Shown: positions 43,964-54,397, counted from the stretch's first letter. The stretch is DNA of 64,000 nucleotides from a bacterium (GCA_023144005.1 JAGLGN010000014.1:1-64000), one strand, 5' to 3'. Made by a program: numbers and translations. Notes: generated by a model from the sequence alone, not told the origin.

Positions 43964-43992
43964 ATTATAACCTAAATCACTTGAAGAATCAA
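43964..43992 (-). promoter_or_regulatory. Leaderless promoter of GT2 gene 2
   Basis: Minus strand TTGATT (43987-43992), 17-bp spacer, TATAAT (43964-43969); ATG 5 nt after the -10. Confidence 0.82.
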
Positions 43993-44061
43993 TTTCACAA
44001 TTGATACTATAACAATCCGGATTTTTGCATCCGATCCACTTTCGTACTCTACATTCAAATA

Positions 44062-45738
44062 TCACTTTGACTCCTTTTCTGTATTTAACCTTTCAGATAT
44101 AGGGTTCAATTTGAGGATACTGAACAATTCTCCGCTATAAACGACATCATAAGCCCCGGAGTAATCCCTGTAATTATCAAGAAGATAATTATTGAAGTGA
44201 TCTAATAATGTTTTTCCTATAGCATCGTTCGTAGCGGCTATCAGGATTTTTCCTTGAACAGCTTGCTCCATAAGTTCCTCTGATGAATCGATGCTGTAGC
44301 ACTTAAGAGAGCGGTAATAATAAGGAGAATAAGTGTTCCACCCTCCTGGAATTGTTTCGTATTCCGGATAATCTTTAAACTCCTTCATCGGCGATGCACA
44401 TTCATAATTCTGCCATGCGGGATGGATAGGAAGAATAGGCGCAATAGGTCCGTTTAGTTTTTTTGTCATCTTTCTCATTTCTATTAAATGCCTTCGGAAA
44501 TGATCGGCTTTGACAATATTTGATCTTCCAATATCGAAATAATTCAGAAGAAAAAAGACCGAGAGAAGCATTATCACCGTAACTCCAAGGGCTTTACGCA
44601 CCGGCACGGCATCCATACAGAGCACTCCGTGAAATACGAAATAGAAAATAAGAGGTGCCCAAATTCGCTCAGGAAGGCGGATAAATGAAAAGACAAATAT
44701 TCCGAGCAAGACCCACACCACTGAGATCACAAGGGGGTCGAACCGTCGGTCCATACGAAAAAGGAAGAGAAAGATTGATAATAAAACATATAATGCGACA
44801 GTAAAGTGAATAGATATCGGAGTCGTCTCTATGTATTCCTTAAGCACTTTGATCTGTGCGTATTTAAATATTCCCGTTTTATTTTCACGGTTGAAACTTT
44901 CGAAGGCAACGGCATTGAATGTCTTTTCACCTTGGAAAAAAAAGTGTTTTGCGAGTTCGTACTCAGCTTTGCTCCAATTTGCTTTCTTTAGAGCTCCTTC
45001 GGTATTCTCATTCTCTTCATGAATATATGTCCCGTTTAAATAACCTCGAGCTTTTTGAAATTTCTGAAATTCCAATGACAGAGTTCTTTTATAATAGATC
45101 CCATTTCCCGCGATCAGGAAAAATGACAGCGCTATACTGGAAATAAGAAGTACTGTTTTTTTCTTTCCGCCTTTGACTAATATCCAGATAATCACGGGTA
45201 GAAAGAACAATAAAAAGAATGGAAGGAATTCAGATCTTATCAAAAAAGATAGCGGCAGTAAAAGATAGGGTATGATCCCTGTCCATTTTAAAGAGGTGCT
45301 ATGCTTGATATCGATCATAAGATATAAAAAGAATGCACTCTGCATAAACAATGCCGTCTTCGTGAAGGTCAGCAAGAAGAAAATTCGATAGAAGAAAATT
45401 CCAGTAGTAAGAAGCCCGGCAAGAACAGCCTTGGTGTTTTTCAGTTTTGTCAAAGACGAAATAATCACAAACAGTGAAAATATGGTCAAGATATTCAGGA
45501 TTAACCCGTACCATGGAATACCGGGGGCGGCTTTATAAAGCACGCCTAGAGATGAGCTGAAAAGAATATTCGGGAACAATGCCTTCGCAGAAGCGACTGG
45601 ACCAAGCCGACCGCTAACCATACGGATGATCAACATATCGTCATTGGTCTCAAATGTCTGGGGGGAAAATATGGTGCCGGCAAGAATGATCAGGGTGCCG
45701 ACAAAGATAAAAACCGTATTTCTGCTATATTTAGTCAC
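44062..45738 (-). CDS. Polytopic membrane protein, probably GT-C-type glycosyltransferase
   Basis: 558 residues with about 11 membrane segments and a ~130-residue soluble C-terminus. The first external loop carries ETNDDMLIIR, an acidic pair as in GT-C catalytic loops. Its neighbours are GT2 enzymes that make lipid-linked sugars, the donors for GT-C enzymes. No family recognised with certainty. GTG start overlaps the upstream membrane-protein gene by 8 bp. Confidence 0.65.
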   Translation of the reverse strand: MTKYSRNTVFIFVGTLIILAGTIFSPQTFETNDDMLIIRMVSGRLGPVASAKALFPNILFSSSLGVLYKAAPGIPWYGLILNILTIFSLFVIISSLTKLKNTKAVLAGLLTTGIFFYRIFFLLTFTKTALFMQSAFFLYLMIDIKHSTSLKWTGIIPYLLLPLSFLIRSEFLPFFLLFFLPVIIWILVKGGKKKTVLLISSIALSFFLIAGNGIYYKRTLSLEFQKFQKARGYLNGTYIHEENENTEGALKKANWSKAEYELAKHFFFQGEKTFNAVAFESFNRENKTGIFKYAQIKVLKEYIETTPISIHFTVALYVLLSIFLFLFRMDRRFDPLVISVVWVLLGIFVFSFIRLPERIWAPLIFYFVFHGVLCMDAVPVRKALGVTVIMLLSVFFLLNYFDIGRSNIVKADHFRRHLIEMRKMTKKLNGPIAPILPIHPAWQNYECASPMKEFKDYPEYETIPGGWNTYSPYYYRSLKCYSIDSSEELMEQAVQGKILIAATNDAIGKTLLDHFNNYLLDNYRDYSGAYDVVYSGELFSILKLNPISERLNTEKESK

Positions 45739-47842
45739 TTGACCCGTCCGGTGTTATCTTTGCAGTAAATTCCCCGAAATCCAGAGAATTCCATGAGAAA
45801 ACATCAAAATATATTGGATATACAATGCGCTTGCGGTTGTAGTAAGGCCATGAGTCCAAAAAGAATTTTGTAATATTTCTTACTCCTTTATCTGTTTGCA
45901 GATGAACATAGAATTTCATTTCCGGTTGGATCTTCTTTTTGATCAATATTTCAAACTCAAACACGGTATATCCATGTATTGGCGAAACAGTATATGACTC
46001 GACATCAAAATGTTCAAATTGCTTTTTTTCCGGAAAATAGATCTCCTCGTGCTGAGGGACCTGACCGGCTCTGAAAAGATAAATACCCTTCTCTTGAAAG
46101 ACAAGCTCTCTGGAAACAAGCATCTTTGCTAAAGCGCTCCGTGGCATATCATAGATATCATAAAGGATGTAATCTATGCGGTACTTCTTCTCGATAGAGG
46201 CCATGTAATCTATTCCATAAAGCGGGGAAAAATATCTGTACATCTCTACAAGCCGCAATTCTCGACCGGTGGACTGGGCAGGGAAATAATCCCATGGGAG
46301 AACATGGACATCATTTGAAGTAAAAGACGATATCAGATAGCTTGATTGAGGAAACGCCAGATATTTTCCCGTAGGAAGATTGGAATATACCTCAGAGAAC
46401 ATCCTATTTTTTGCAAAATACTTTACCGGAAACAATTTATAATCATTTCGAGTAAGCCACGGCGGAATGTAGCTGATCAATAAAAATATAGCTGCGACCC
46501 AAATAAGCTTGTCTCCGGATACTTTTTTCTGATACTTGTGAATAAGGAGCAGTAATATAAATGAAACGACGACCGGAATAAGGATGATGACCCGGTATTT
46601 ATTCATATATACCACAGGGAGTACTTTATATGCCGAAGATGGAATAAGAACCATAAATATCCATGGTAAAATAGTGAAAAAGAGCAAGATCGATATGCGC
46701 AAATATCCCGTTAACAGCCATAAAACAACAACAATTGTAGCGAGAATGACGGGGAAATACCATTGTTGTTTCACATGATCAACTTTCTTTGATATTTCGA
46801 TCTGTTCACATACCTGTACATTATCCATTGAATGGGGGTTCTCATTTCTAATAACCATTCTATTTCGATAATAATCCTCCGAGGGCGGCATTAGAGGTCC
46901 CTTTAGCACCAGAAGAAAGGAAATCGCCAAAAACACCAGTAAAGCCTTTTCTAGAAATTTGCCCTTATCGGTAAGCAGCAGGTACAGCAGAAACACTGAC
47001 AATATCGCGAAGCCGCTGATCATGTGAACCAGGAACAGGCATAGAAATATCGGTACAAGAAGATACTTCTTTTCTTGCAGCAGGAGTATGCCCGGAATAA
47101 AAAACAGCTGAGCAAAGACCCAGGGCTTGAAATATGAGTTACCGTAATCATCATGTCTGTACATAAGAAAATTCACCGCAAGCAGCAAAAGAACAAAGAT
47201 CAGGCCGTGAGAAGGTGAGAATTTTTCAACCAACTCATAGAATCCTATCAAGGCGAAGAGGAGAAATAATAGAGATGAGATATGCCAGACCAATTCGATG
47301 GATACGGCGCTGAATGAATGGGAAAAGGCGAGGAAGGCGAATTGGCCGGAAAAAGCATATTTAGAATCAGGCCATTTCGAGAAGAATGGATCAAGAACTG
47401 TCATTGTATCATTCTGTATAATGTTGATCGCTCGGGCGGCATAATACGGCGTGTCGGGGTGAACATCACCGATAAACAGTATAAGCGGCAGTACAAAGAG
47501 CCCGATCAAAAAATATTCCTTTTTCACTATCGGCATCAGGGAAGGCCTGTAGAAAAGTATGGCGACCGCTGTGAGTGCAATACAGGAATACTGATAATAC
47601 ACAAACGGAAGATTGAATATATAAAATGGAAGAGATAGCATAAACAATGTGTTAATTCCCAGAAAGAAAGTGGTGAAAAGGTCTTTTCGGCGAAATATCA
47701 CAGTTCCGATGATCAACGGCATAAGAAAGACAAAGATCAATGAAGGAAGGCCCGTTTTCAGAAAAGCGCTTACCGTAAGCAAGGTGAGGAGTAGGATTTT
47801 TACTGGAAGGCCTTCTTTTAACTGCATCTTAACCGCTGACAT
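45731..47842 (-). CDS. Polytopic membrane protein, GT-C-like
   Basis: 703 residues: about 12 membrane segments (to ~480), then a large soluble domain (~490-703). First loop has GDVHPDTPYYAARA, an acidic/aromatic motif at the position expected for GT-C active sites. The C-terminal domain is beta-rich. Probably transfers sugar from a lipid carrier at the outer face of the inner membrane; the acceptor is unknown. Leaderless start at 47842 (or an internal ATG, MQLKEG, five codons on). Confidence 0.62.
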   Translation of the reverse strand: MSAVKMQLKEGLPVKILLLTLLTVSAFLKTGLPSLIFVFLMPLIIGTVIFRRKDLFTTFFLGINTLFMLSLPFYIFNLPFVYYQYSCIALTAVAILFYRPSLMPIVKKEYFLIGLFVLPLILFIGDVHPDTPYYAARAINIIQNDTMTVLDPFFSKWPDSKYAFSGQFAFLAFSHSFSAVSIELVWHISSLLFLLFALIGFYELVEKFSPSHGLIFVLLLLAVNFLMYRHDDYGNSYFKPWVFAQLFFIPGILLLQEKKYLLVPIFLCLFLVHMISGFAILSVFLLYLLLTDKGKFLEKALLVFLAISFLLVLKGPLMPPSEDYYRNRMVIRNENPHSMDNVQVCEQIEISKKVDHVKQQWYFPVILATIVVVLWLLTGYLRISILLFFTILPWIFMVLIPSSAYKVLPVVYMNKYRVIILIPVVVSFILLLLIHKYQKKVSGDKLIWVAAIFLLISYIPPWLTRNDYKLFPVKYFAKNRMFSEVYSNLPTGKYLAFPQSSYLISSFTSNDVHVLPWDYFPAQSTGRELRLVEMYRYFSPLYGIDYMASIEKKYRIDYILYDIYDMPRSALAKMLVSRELVFQEKGIYLFRAGQVPQHEEIYFPEKKQFEHFDVESYTVSPIHGYTVFEFEILIKKKIQPEMKFYVHLQTDKGVRNITKFFLDSWPYYNRKRIVYPIYFDVFSWNSLDFGEFTAKITPDGSSD

Positions 47843-47848
47843 GGCAAT

Positions 47849-47877
47849 AATATATCAAATTATTTGCCATTATCCAA
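47849..47877 (-). promoter_or_regulatory. Leaderless promoter inside the end of the SGNH gene
   Basis: Minus strand TTGGAT (47872-47877), 17-bp spacer, TATATT (47849-47854); ATG 6 nt after the -10. Overlaps the last codons of the upstream gene. Confidence 0.65.
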
Positions 47878-48879
47878 GTCATTAATATGTTCAGCCATCG
47901 CATTTCCAATGATCTTATGTACCAATATCGAGGGGTGAGCATCCATGCGGGAAACAACGAGTTTTTTTTCGGGGATCTGAGAAATACTGTCGGTAATGTC
48001 GGTATATCCTATTTCTGCGATATCCAGAAATTCGGCAAGCCGGGTCATAAGCGAACGGCTGGCCGCGAGGCCGGCAAGGTCCGGCACAAGGATCACGTGA
48101 AAACCGGTTGAATACTGAGAAAGGTATTCCCGTATCGACTCGATATTTTCGACATGTTCGATAAGCATATTATCCGATCTATAGATTTCTAATAGATATT
48201 CCCAATATTGCTCACCCAATTCACTATTTGCACCTTTGTAAATATTCCAAAACAATGAATTAAAGATAAGTGTATTATTGACGAGAAGGCTTATGAACGG
48301 AATTGAAGGGACATCCGGATATGCAGCTCTTTCTACATGATACTTTCTTCCAAGATAATCTACGTCATTTATATAGTGTACAAGAAAGACAAAAGCAGGC
48401 GTATCGGATCTGGTTTTCAGAGCTGCAACCTGGTCGGGAGTATCCCAACCGCACTTTGCGATGGTGTTAACCGTTAAGTCCGGCCCTACCTCTGAAGCAA
48501 GATAAGCCGCCATTCTATTTTTGATATTCTTGATGCCATGCCCTGCAGCCACTGAATCGCCTAAAACGACTATCTTTGCTTTAGCTGTATCAGTACTTAT
48601 TTCATTGTCTCGATATCCTTGTTCATTGATCGGTTTCCAATAACGCTGCAACCATATTTTAGACGAAAGAGTGAAGCCAAAGCTATCCGAATTAATGAAA
48701 AAGGCGTTGAATGATATCTCCAATAAACTGAATATTAAAGTAATGATCGACAATAATCTTACTGCTGCATGTATTATTCTGAATACCCGACCTTTATTTC
48801 TGAATTTACTCAAATACCTGAATAATGCGATAAATATGGTGGGGATCAGGATTAAGGACAGCCAATAAAATGCGCCCAT
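47860..48879 (-). CDS. Membrane-anchored SGNH/GDSL-type hydrolase
   Basis: 339 residues: two membrane segments (about 3-22 and 35-58), then an SGNH fold with VVLGDSVAAGHG (nucleophile Ser), VHYINDVDYLG (block III-like Asn) and SRMDAHPSILVH (catalytic DxxH). Likely adds or removes acyl groups on surface glycans in the periplasm. Its start overlaps the stop of the ligase gene as TAATG. Confidence 0.78.
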   Translation of the reverse strand: MGAFYWLSLILIPTIFIALFRYLSKFRNKGRVFRIIHAAVRLLSIITLIFSLLEISFNAFFINSDSFGFTLSSKIWLQRYWKPINEQGYRDNEISTDTAKAKIVVLGDSVAAGHGIKNIKNRMAAYLASEVGPDLTVNTIAKCGWDTPDQVAALKTRSDTPAFVFLVHYINDVDYLGRKYHVERAAYPDVPSIPFISLLVNNTLIFNSLFWNIYKGANSELGEQYWEYLLEIYRSDNMLIEHVENIESIREYLSQYSTGFHVILVPDLAGLAASRSLMTRLAEFLDIAEIGYTDITDSISQIPEKKLVVSRMDAHPSILVHKIIGNAMAEHINDLDNGK

Positions 48880-51404
48880 TAATACGACAAGAATATTATT
48901 TTAAAGTATGGATACTTCTCCACATCAATTATATCCTTATCGATCTCAATCGTAGGATCAAATCCGTTAATCGTTTCAAGAGATGTTTTATACAAAAAAT
49001 ATTCCTCCGCTGTCAACTGCGATCTTTTTTCAAATTTCTCAAGTATTTCCCTTGCTTCGCTCTTCCCCCAGGTTTTATCTTCCAGTTTCTGTCTGAGAAT
49101 TGATTTAGCAAATCTCAAGGCCTTTTTCTCATAAGAATTCATCAAAGAATCCTCTCTCAAACAGTATTCTATCAGATGCTCCCATTTTCCCGAGACCACC
49201 ATATCATATGCCAGCCTTTCCCATCCTATCTCAGATACCGAATTGCCAAATAATTCATCATGACGGATCGCGATCTCCACTGCATTTTCAAGCGATATAC
49301 CCCGCAACTTGAAATAATAATTTCTTAAATTACTTTTTTTGGATGGATTAAAAAGATAGGAGGTCAATACTTGTTTTTCCTTAGGGGTATTTTTCGGAAT
49401 ATTAAAATGGAATTTTTTCACATTACTCCCACTTAGATCCCTCGCTTCAACATTAAAAAATATATGCAGATGCTCCTTCAAGAATTCTAATCCAGGGAAA
49501 ATATCATATAATATCTGCATACTCCTTTGATCCGGAATATCCCCTTGTATCATCATTAAATAGTGATAAGTAGGATTAATAATACTGATGGGATTATCAT
49601 TTATAACCGGAGGAAGAGGGGAGAGGGCATCTTCCAATGTGTAAACACTCCGGGAAAGTTCGCTGATCGCGGCGTTATCCCAGATACTTGAATTAGATCT
49701 ACTCATTTCATCCCTGATATATTTTGCTTTATCTGCCTGAGACTGCTCTACATCGGTGTGGACAAGTGACGATAATTCCTCCGAAAGCCCGGTTACCGCA
49801 TATGCGAACAGCGCGTCTTTGCGTCTGAGCTTATGTATCCTTAAAAATTCAATACCTTCCTTGAATCTTCCTGAATTAAACAGGCTTACAAAGAGCACAA
49901 AATTAATATTCTCATCATTTTTAACATAACGGCGCATCTTGAACAATTCTTGATTTAGCTCCTCCCATCTTTCCTGCTGCCATAGTATGTCGGTAAGAAG
50001 TTTTCTTGATATAAGCTCCTCAGGAACCATTGAAATGGATGTTCTCAGATCCTTTTCGGCTCCCTTAAGATCGCCTGCAGCCAAACGGAGAGATGCGAGG
50101 TATTTCAGATGAGCCGGATAAACATCTTCCTTAAAATAATCATTAAGATATGCTTCGGCAAAAGAGAAGGGGAGAAATTTATCCATTTGCTTTGCCCGGG
50201 ATAGTACATATTCCTGTCTATCGCAGAAATGCGTTATGGGAGAAAATTTACTTAATACTTCGTAACTGTTTACCAATAACACAAAGATCAATACTGCCGA
50301 TACCGCGATTTCCTTTGCTTTTGAGTTTCTGCTTTTTACCGTTTTGGTAAAGAGGACGCCATTCAGCGTGGTAATAATGAAAAATGCAGCAAGGGGTTGA
50401 TGCAGCGGGTATTCAAATGCGAAGGACAGCAGATATGCGTAGATCGGCCAATATTGTCTCCAATTATCCCTTCGCAAAAGTTTGCTCACTATAAAAATAT
50501 AGAGAAAAATGAAAAGAGCAAAGCCCAACACCCCGCTTTCAACAGCGATGTGGAGAAATTCATTATGCGCACGCTTTACAAATATCTTACGGCTGTTCAG
50601 CAAGGAATCATCTTTATTCTCTTTTGCTAATTGAAATTTGTATGCGGAAGGAAATCGCCCCAGACCCGCGCCGAGCGGGTTACTCTTGATACGAGCCAAG
50701 GTAATTTTAAATATCTTACCCCGGGTATTCCAGGGAAGATCAATACTCAATATAAGGATCAGAAATACCACGGGAAGCAATAAAAGCATCACTTTCATAA
50801 TCTTTCTGGATGTGATCGCGCGCAGAAGAACCATTAAAAAAAGCAGGCCTATAGCGCCTTTTGAATATGTTGCAATTAAGGCAACGGAATATATCAAAGG
50901 AAAGATCCATTTTCTCTTTTGCGCTGAAAAGAGTTCAAATAGAGTCCCAAGCAGAAGAAGAAGGCCTAATTCATTCGGATTTCCAACGGTGGCGAATACT
51001 TTTTTACTTCCCCAGTCAAAGTCCCAGATGGCAAGATCTACAGAAAAATATTGAAGCAAGGCATAGATAGATATCAAGATCAATGATATCCTGATGCCGG
51101 GAAGAAGATCGCGGTCTCGTCTAAAAGAAAGAAGGGCCGCAAAAAGGATCACCTGGCAGAATTGATATATCCCGGGGCGGCTTGGCAATATTAACAATAA
51201 GATCGCCAGAGGAAAGATGACCAAGAACGGAATATAGGAGATATTCTTCTGCTTACGGGAAAAAAAGCTCCACAAAACAAATATTGATATCAAAAGAAGT
51301 TTGACTGCCGTGAACGGATTCGACCCCACGGGGATAAATGCTAAAAATATCGCGATGATCAAAAAATTATCGATTATCTTCTTTATCCCAAATGATCGTT
51401 CCAT
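48879..51404 (-). CDS. O-antigen ligase/polymerase (Wzy/WaaL-like) with TPR C-terminus
   Basis: 841 residues: about 11 membrane segments (to ~400) with the Wzy_C/WaaL signature RAHNEFLHIAVESGVLG, then ~430 residues of helical repeats (TPR-like: DLKGAEKDLRTSISMVPEEL) and no further recognised domain. Ligases of this family join or polymerise lipid-linked glycan units in the periplasm. A large C-terminal TPR extension is known in some families. Leaderless start at 51404. Confidence 0.85.
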   Translation of the reverse strand: MERSFGIKKIIDNFLIIAIFLAFIPVGSNPFTAVKLLLISIFVLWSFFSRKQKNISYIPFLVIFPLAILLLILPSRPGIYQFCQVILFAALLSFRRDRDLLPGIRISLILISIYALLQYFSVDLAIWDFDWGSKKVFATVGNPNELGLLLLLGTLFELFSAQKRKWIFPLIYSVALIATYSKGAIGLLFLMVLLRAITSRKIMKVMLLLLPVVFLILILSIDLPWNTRGKIFKITLARIKSNPLGAGLGRFPSAYKFQLAKENKDDSLLNSRKIFVKRAHNEFLHIAVESGVLGFALFIFLYIFIVSKLLRRDNWRQYWPIYAYLLSFAFEYPLHQPLAAFFIITTLNGVLFTKTVKSRNSKAKEIAVSAVLIFVLLVNSYEVLSKFSPITHFCDRQEYVLSRAKQMDKFLPFSFAEAYLNDYFKEDVYPAHLKYLASLRLAAGDLKGAEKDLRTSISMVPEELISRKLLTDILWQQERWEELNQELFKMRRYVKNDENINFVLFVSLFNSGRFKEGIEFLRIHKLRRKDALFAYAVTGLSEELSSLVHTDVEQSQADKAKYIRDEMSRSNSSIWDNAAISELSRSVYTLEDALSPLPPVINDNPISIINPTYHYLMMIQGDIPDQRSMQILYDIFPGLEFLKEHLHIFFNVEARDLSGSNVKKFHFNIPKNTPKEKQVLTSYLFNPSKKSNLRNYYFKLRGISLENAVEIAIRHDELFGNSVSEIGWERLAYDMVVSGKWEHLIEYCLREDSLMNSYEKKALRFAKSILRQKLEDKTWGKSEAREILEKFEKRSQLTAEEYFLYKTSLETINGFDPTIEIDKDIIDVEKYPYFKIIFLSY

Positions 51405-51409
51405 GGTGA

Positions 51410-51438
51410 AATATATCAGAATTCCCCTATTTTTTCAA
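51410..51438 (-). promoter_or_regulatory. Leaderless promoter of the O-antigen ligase gene
   Basis: Minus strand TTGAAA (51433-51438), 17-bp spacer, TATATT (51410-51415); ATG 5 nt after the -10. Overlaps the end of the upstream coding region. Confidence 0.7.
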
Positions 51439-53640
51439 ACCGAGACGGCGATGAAGGCGAGTGATCCGGTGGGTATATCCGGTATAATACTCACATTTAG
51501 GGGCCAGATCCCTGTTTAACAGACCCGGGTCTTTAACGATCAGCACAGGTATTGATCTTATAGCGGTGCGCATATGTCCAATCTCTGTAAAGATAGATGC
51601 CAGCGAATTGAATCTCTCTTCATCAAAATCTATTGCTATATCCGAAGCTACGCCAAAGAATCCCAATTGCGGGGTGGTGAAGAAGCGGATATGTTCAAAT
51701 ACATGATCGATCGTTGCGGGAACAATATATTGTTCATCTGACCAAAAAAGAAGAACGCCATTATCGGACAGGGCAGTTCGGAGCAATTGGAAAAACTCCA
51801 AAGAGTACAGATTGTTTGAATATGCGGTCGTGGTTCTCAATGGGTCCATCATTATCAGATCGTATTTTTTTGTATTTTCATATAAGAATCTTCTGCCGTC
51901 ACCGACAATATAATTGATCTTATTTTGATCGAATAAGAATTCAGTCGATTTTGTATTTCGAAGATTCTCCAACAGTGAAGGGTTTAATTCCACGACATCT
52001 ATTTTTTTTGTATCATCACAAAATACGGCAACTTCAACAAAAGTGCCCGTGCCCATGCCGATAATTAATACATTTTCAGGAACAGGCGTAGAGGAAAGGC
52101 CATAAGCGGCCTCCAGTTGAAATTCCACTCCGGGACGAAAGCCATGCCCCAAACCGTTTAGCACATTTTTCACTTTTTCCCCGTTGCTTCCCGTCACCAC
52201 AACCCCTTCTGTGCTCTCCGAGATCAGAATGGTTGCCATCCCGCTCAACGATCCTTTGTGAATACTTTTATATAGCTGTGTTTTATTCGGAAATATTATG
52301 AATACCATGATCAAAAAAGCAACCCATAAGAAGGTCATGCGAAGAGATCTTTTTCTGAGCAGCAGCGGGATTAAAAATAACACCGCACCGATTCCGAGGA
52401 TTAAAAATGTAATAGAGGTCCCGAAAACATTCAATAAGACAAAACCCGTAATAAGCGCGCCAAGAATATTACCAAGCGTAGAAAAGGAATATACAATACC
52501 GGATGAGTATCCCCTTGAGACACCCTTTTCGTGAAACAGTGTGGTGATCAATGGGAATGAGGCCCCCATGAGAAAGGCGGGTGGAAATACGAAAATGATC
52601 GGCCAGAGAAAAAGATCAATAGCATACCAGATATTTGACCATTTCAGATATAACGGTGGATGCAATAAGTATTGAAAGGAATTCTGTGTAAATGCGGTGA
52701 TTACTCCCCATTTATTCAAATAGTAAAATCCCGTTATAGAAAAGATTACATAGATTCCAATTAGGCCCTGTAAAAGAAAATATGTATTGCGATCAGACCG
52801 AAGACGGGACGATCTAAGGGTGTAATACCCGCCTATACCCAGAGCTGATATAAAAACAAAGAGAACTGTAGAGAATACATACGGAGAGCCCTTCAATATT
52901 ACCGAGAGAAATCTGATATATACCATTTCCAGCCCTAAGGAAATAAATCCGGAAAGAGTTACCAGAAGCAGGATGGAAACAGAGTGAGATGCTTTTTGTT
53001 TATATACTGAATTTGATCGAATGCCCGTTTGCCGTGGTAGATACCGTAGCGCCAGAAGCGCGGAAATGACGTTAATTGATGATGCGCTTATAAGACCAAA
53101 ATTCATATCCATATAGGAGAGTATCCAGTATGATGAAAGGAGGATGCCGAATCCGCTTCCGATCGTATTGAGAAAGTAAAATCTTGAGATCGAATTTTGA
53201 AATGAACTCTCTTTTATCGCACTCACCCCAAAGGGAAATGCTGCGCCAATAAGTATCGTTGGGATTGACAAAAACAAGAAGATAAATACACCACCGTAAA
53301 GGGGGGTTGAAGATGATATAAGAGCTCCAAGTGATGGCAAAAAAGAAAGCGTCACAAGAACAAAGACAGAAAGAAATAGCTGGGCCAAGATAAATCCCCG
53401 CTTACCTGAAACCCCTTTTTTAGAAAAATACGCTCCGAGCAGTGAGCCAGCGCCTAATCCGAACATATAAGAAGCAAGTACAATTGAAGTAGAGCCGAAT
53501 GAGACTCCATAATAGGCAGAGAAGATCCGCTGCCAGACGATCTGATAAATGAGTGCTGCCGTACCATAGAGCAAAATCGAAAGGTGAGAGAGAAACACGG
53601 TTTTTTTTTTCGGTTTCTGGTGCTTATTCACTTCAGTCAC
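51427..53640 (-). CDS. Membrane-fused spermidine synthase-like protein
   Basis: 737 residues: N-terminal ~480 residues with about 13-14 membrane helices (MFS-like), then a Rossmann domain of the spermidine-synthase fold: NVLIIGMGTGTFVEVA (motif I), DVVELNPSLL, YIVGDGRRFL, YDLIMMDPLR. Such fusions occur in many bacteria; true polyamine synthesis is often doubtful, and export of polyamine-like products or methyl transfer has been suggested. Within a polysaccharide locus it may modify an envelope component. Its stop region overlaps the ligase promoter; its start overlaps wbqC by 8 bp. Confidence 0.82.
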   Translation of the reverse strand: MTEVNKHQKPKKKTVFLSHLSILLYGTAALIYQIVWQRIFSAYYGVSFGSTSIVLASYMFGLGAGSLLGAYFSKKGVSGKRGFILAQLFLSVFVLVTLSFLPSLGALISSSTPLYGGVFIFLFLSIPTILIGAAFPFGVSAIKESSFQNSISRFYFLNTIGSGFGILLSSYWILSYMDMNFGLISASSINVISALLALRYLPRQTGIRSNSVYKQKASHSVSILLLVTLSGFISLGLEMVYIRFLSVILKGSPYVFSTVLFVFISALGIGGYYTLRSSRLRSDRNTYFLLQGLIGIYVIFSITGFYYLNKWGVITAFTQNSFQYLLHPPLYLKWSNIWYAIDLFLWPIIFVFPPAFLMGASFPLITTLFHEKGVSRGYSSGIVYSFSTLGNILGALITGFVLLNVFGTSITFLILGIGAVLFLIPLLLRKRSLRMTFLWVAFLIMVFIIFPNKTQLYKSIHKGSLSGMATILISESTEGVVVTGSNGEKVKNVLNGLGHGFRPGVEFQLEAAYGLSSTPVPENVLIIGMGTGTFVEVAVFCDDTKKIDVVELNPSLLENLRNTKSTEFLFDQNKINYIVGDGRRFLYENTKKYDLIMMDPLRTTTAYSNNLYSLEFFQLLRTALSDNGVLLFWSDEQYIVPATIDHVFEHIRFFTTPQLGFFGVASDIAIDFDEERFNSLASIFTEIGHMRTAIRSIPVLIVKDPGLLNRDLAPKCEYYTGYTHRITRLHRRLGLKK

Positions 53641-54328
53641 TAGATAAAATATATCTTAATGTATCTTCGCCACAGTTAAATAATGTATCAAGAATTGAAA
53701 CTCCGTGAACAAAGGGACCGAATAACTGTGGATATTTCCGATAATTCGCATAATCCTTGTAGATTATTTCAATGCCGGTTTTATCAAGAAGATCCTTCTC
53801 CACATATGCTTGAGCACGAGGCCCCGAAATGTAAATCTCTGAATTGAAATGATCGCACATAGACATGATTAATTGAGTTTTTCTATCATCAATACCGATA
53901 TCGCTTGCGTAATGGAACTCTGTATTCAAATCCAAAATCTGTGCGAGCTTTTTTATAATGAACGTATCAAGTTCAGATAGATGCTCCCATTTGTTATTTA
54001 CATATATTTCTTCCACTAGAAAAAAATACTTTTTGAAATACGGAGCGTGGGAATAACTGTGTATCAGGGATTCACGATGCTTGTACTGCCAATGCCAGAA
54101 ATTATCGATACGGGCGTCTCTTATCAGCTGATCACGTCCACCTTTCACGGGAACTATAAGTGGAATAAGGCCGTTGGGGCCTTTTATGAAATTCTTATTT
54201 CTCCAATCCCGGACAGTGTATTGGACATTATCCAGAAAGACGAAAATATCCGAATCCTTGATAATCTCAAAATAGCCCTTCCACGGAATATATGAGGGCT
54301 GTATTATTGCTAACTTTAGACGGTCCAT
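53633..54328 (-). CDS. WbqC-family protein
   Basis: 231 residues from ATG 54328. WbqC signature at the N-terminus (LAIIQPSYIPWKGYFEII, then FLDNVQYTVRDWRNKN) and a C-terminal YPQLFGPFVHGVSILDTLFNCG. WbqC-like proteins are found in O-antigen and glycan loci and are thought to take part in formylation or transfer steps for unusual sugars. Start is leaderless and divergent with the methyltransferase gene. Confidence 0.9.
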   Translation of the reverse strand: MDRLKLAIIQPSYIPWKGYFEIIKDSDIFVFLDNVQYTVRDWRNKNFIKGPNGLIPLIVPVKGGRDQLIRDARIDNFWHWQYKHRESLIHSYSHAPYFKKYFFLVEEIYVNNKWEHLSELDTFIIKKLAQILDLNTEFHYASDIGIDDRKTQLIMSMCDHFNSEIYISGPRAQAYVEKDLLDKTGIEIIYKDYANYRKYPQLFGPFVHGVSILDTLFNCGEDTLRYILSSD

Positions 54329-54333
54329 TAGCA

Positions 54334-54362
54334 ATTATACTGCATTTGCCCTATATTTTCAA
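54334..54362 (-). promoter_or_regulatory. Leaderless promoter of wbqC-like gene
   Basis: Minus strand TTGAAA (54357-54362), 17-bp spacer, TATAAT (54334-54339); ATG 5 nt after the -10. Confidence 0.82.
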
Positions 54363-54369
54363 ACTTGTT

Positions 54370-54397
54370 TTGAGGCGAAGAAAGAATATGTTATAAT
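54370..54397 (+). promoter_or_regulatory. Leaderless promoter of the methyltransferase/acyltransferase pair
   Basis: TTGAGG (54370-54375), 16-bp spacer, TATAAT (54392-54397); ATG at 54405 is 7 nt after the -10. Its -35 lies just 7 bp from that of the divergent wbqC promoter. Confidence 0.75.
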
